Made by a program: the position numbers and the translations under genes. A stretch of 5,869 bases of DNA, from NCBI RefSeq assembly GCF_905212195.1, contig NZ_CAJMDQ010000099.1, positions 1-5,869 on the forward strand. The letters run 5' to 3'. Under the pieces are notes generated by a model, which was not told where the DNA came from, made no database searches, and was given only the letters and a program-made list of their open reading frames with translations. How positions within the stretch are numbered: position 1 is the first letter of the stretch; the number at the start of each line of letters is the position of its first letter. Origin of the DNA: an uncultured Anaerotignum sp. Its GTDB lineage: Bacteria; Bacillota; Clostridia; Lachnospirales; Anaerotignaceae. This document shows, piece by piece, positions 5,481 to 5,869 of the stretch.

Positions 5481-5869
5481 TTATTCTTCTGTATGAGATT
5501 TGCTGAATTTCTTCCCTGCGCGAGGTACCAGAATCAGGTACAGCAGTGCGATGACACCTGCGATGACGTAAGATACGTTCAGAGGCAGACCAAAACCGAT
5601 GGACTGGCTCAGCAGGAAGGAAGAAATGATGAAGATATAGAATGTACCAGGCAGCAGAGAGATGAGGAACGCGTATTTGGGTGCGCCTTTCTTTGCACAC
5701 AGGTAAACTGTGATTGCTGCGAAGGCGAATACAGCGATGGTCTGGTTCGCCCATGCGAAGTATCTCCACAGGATGTTGAAGCCTTCTGCATTCAGTTTTG
5801 CGAATACCAGAATAGCGATAACGGGGATGAAGATACCCAGTGTTACCATGATACGATTTCTTTTTTCTT
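5481..5869 (-). CDS. cstA: CstA-family transporter, copy 2 (3' end only; runs off the right edge)
   Basis: The last 128 residues of a second CstA-type protein are visible; the frame is open to the window edge, upstream of the methionine at 5849. It aligns without gaps to residues 367-494 of copy 1, and 116 of 128 residues are the same. The first 86 visible residues, including WRYFAWANQTIA and the loop CAKKGAPK, are identical. All 12 differences fall in the last membrane segment and tail (copy-1 residues 453-489). The DNA in the identical part carries several silent changes, so the copies are not a very recent duplication or an assembly error. The same SHTEE ending is kept. It has its own terminator at 5405-5434. 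It is a paralogue in tandem with copy 1; its start and promoter lie outside the window. Confidence 0.93.
   Translation of the reverse strand, partial: EKRNRIMVTLGIFIPVIAILVFAKLNAEGFNILWRYFAWANQTIAVFAFAAITVYLCAKKGAPKYAFLISLLPGTFYIFIISSFLLSQSIGFGLPLNVSYVIAGVIALLYLILVPRAGKKFSKSHTEE

Overview
The window looks like chromosomal DNA from an anaerobic member of the Bacillota, probably Clostridia or a relative. The evidence is strong AGGAGG-type ribosome binding sites, several Rho-independent terminators, a lipoprotein-type solute-binding protein and a short (494-residue) CstA-family transporter. The genus cannot be named from the sequence alone. There is no RNA gene, CRISPR array, insertion sequence or phage gene in the window.

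Layout. (1) Bases 1-2939, + strand: the end of a tightly packed operon. It holds the C-terminal tail of a probable nitrite/sulfite reductase-like protein, then a complete three-gene ABC importer of the iron-siderophore/heme/cobalamin (FecBCD/BtuFCD) type: lipoprotein, FecCD-family permease, ATPase. The genes are separated by 1 base or overlap by 17 and 8 bases, and a strong hairpin terminator closes the unit. (2) Bases 3004-3390, + strand: a stand-alone MutT-like NUDIX hydrolase. (3) Bases 3390-3426: a hairpin with A- and T-rich flanks that can end transcription from both sides. (4) Bases 3505-4989, - strand: a complete CstA-family transporter gene. (5) Bases 4990-5480: an AT-rich 491-base spacer with a good sigma-A-type promoter, a leader hairpin, a 9-bp inverted repeat upstream of the promoter, and the terminator of the next gene. 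(6) Bases 5481-5869, - strand: the 3' end of a second, closely related cstA paralogue that runs off the right edge.

How the genes work together. The ABC genes should form one importer: the lipoprotein captures a metal chelate or tetrapyrrole outside the membrane, the permease dimer carries it across, and the ATPase dimer powers transport. The gene just upstream seems to encode a siroheme/Fe-S type enzyme, so the importer may supply iron or a cofactor to it; this is inference. The two CstA paralogues are probably separately transcribed transporters for pyruvate, peptides or amino acids. Each has its own terminator, and the first has its own promoter.

Most of the content belongs to known families. 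The parts most worth a second look are the tandem cstA pair with divergence confined to the last membrane segment and tail, the symmetric elements upstream of the first cstA, and the coupling of a reductase-like gene to a metal/tetrapyrrole importer.
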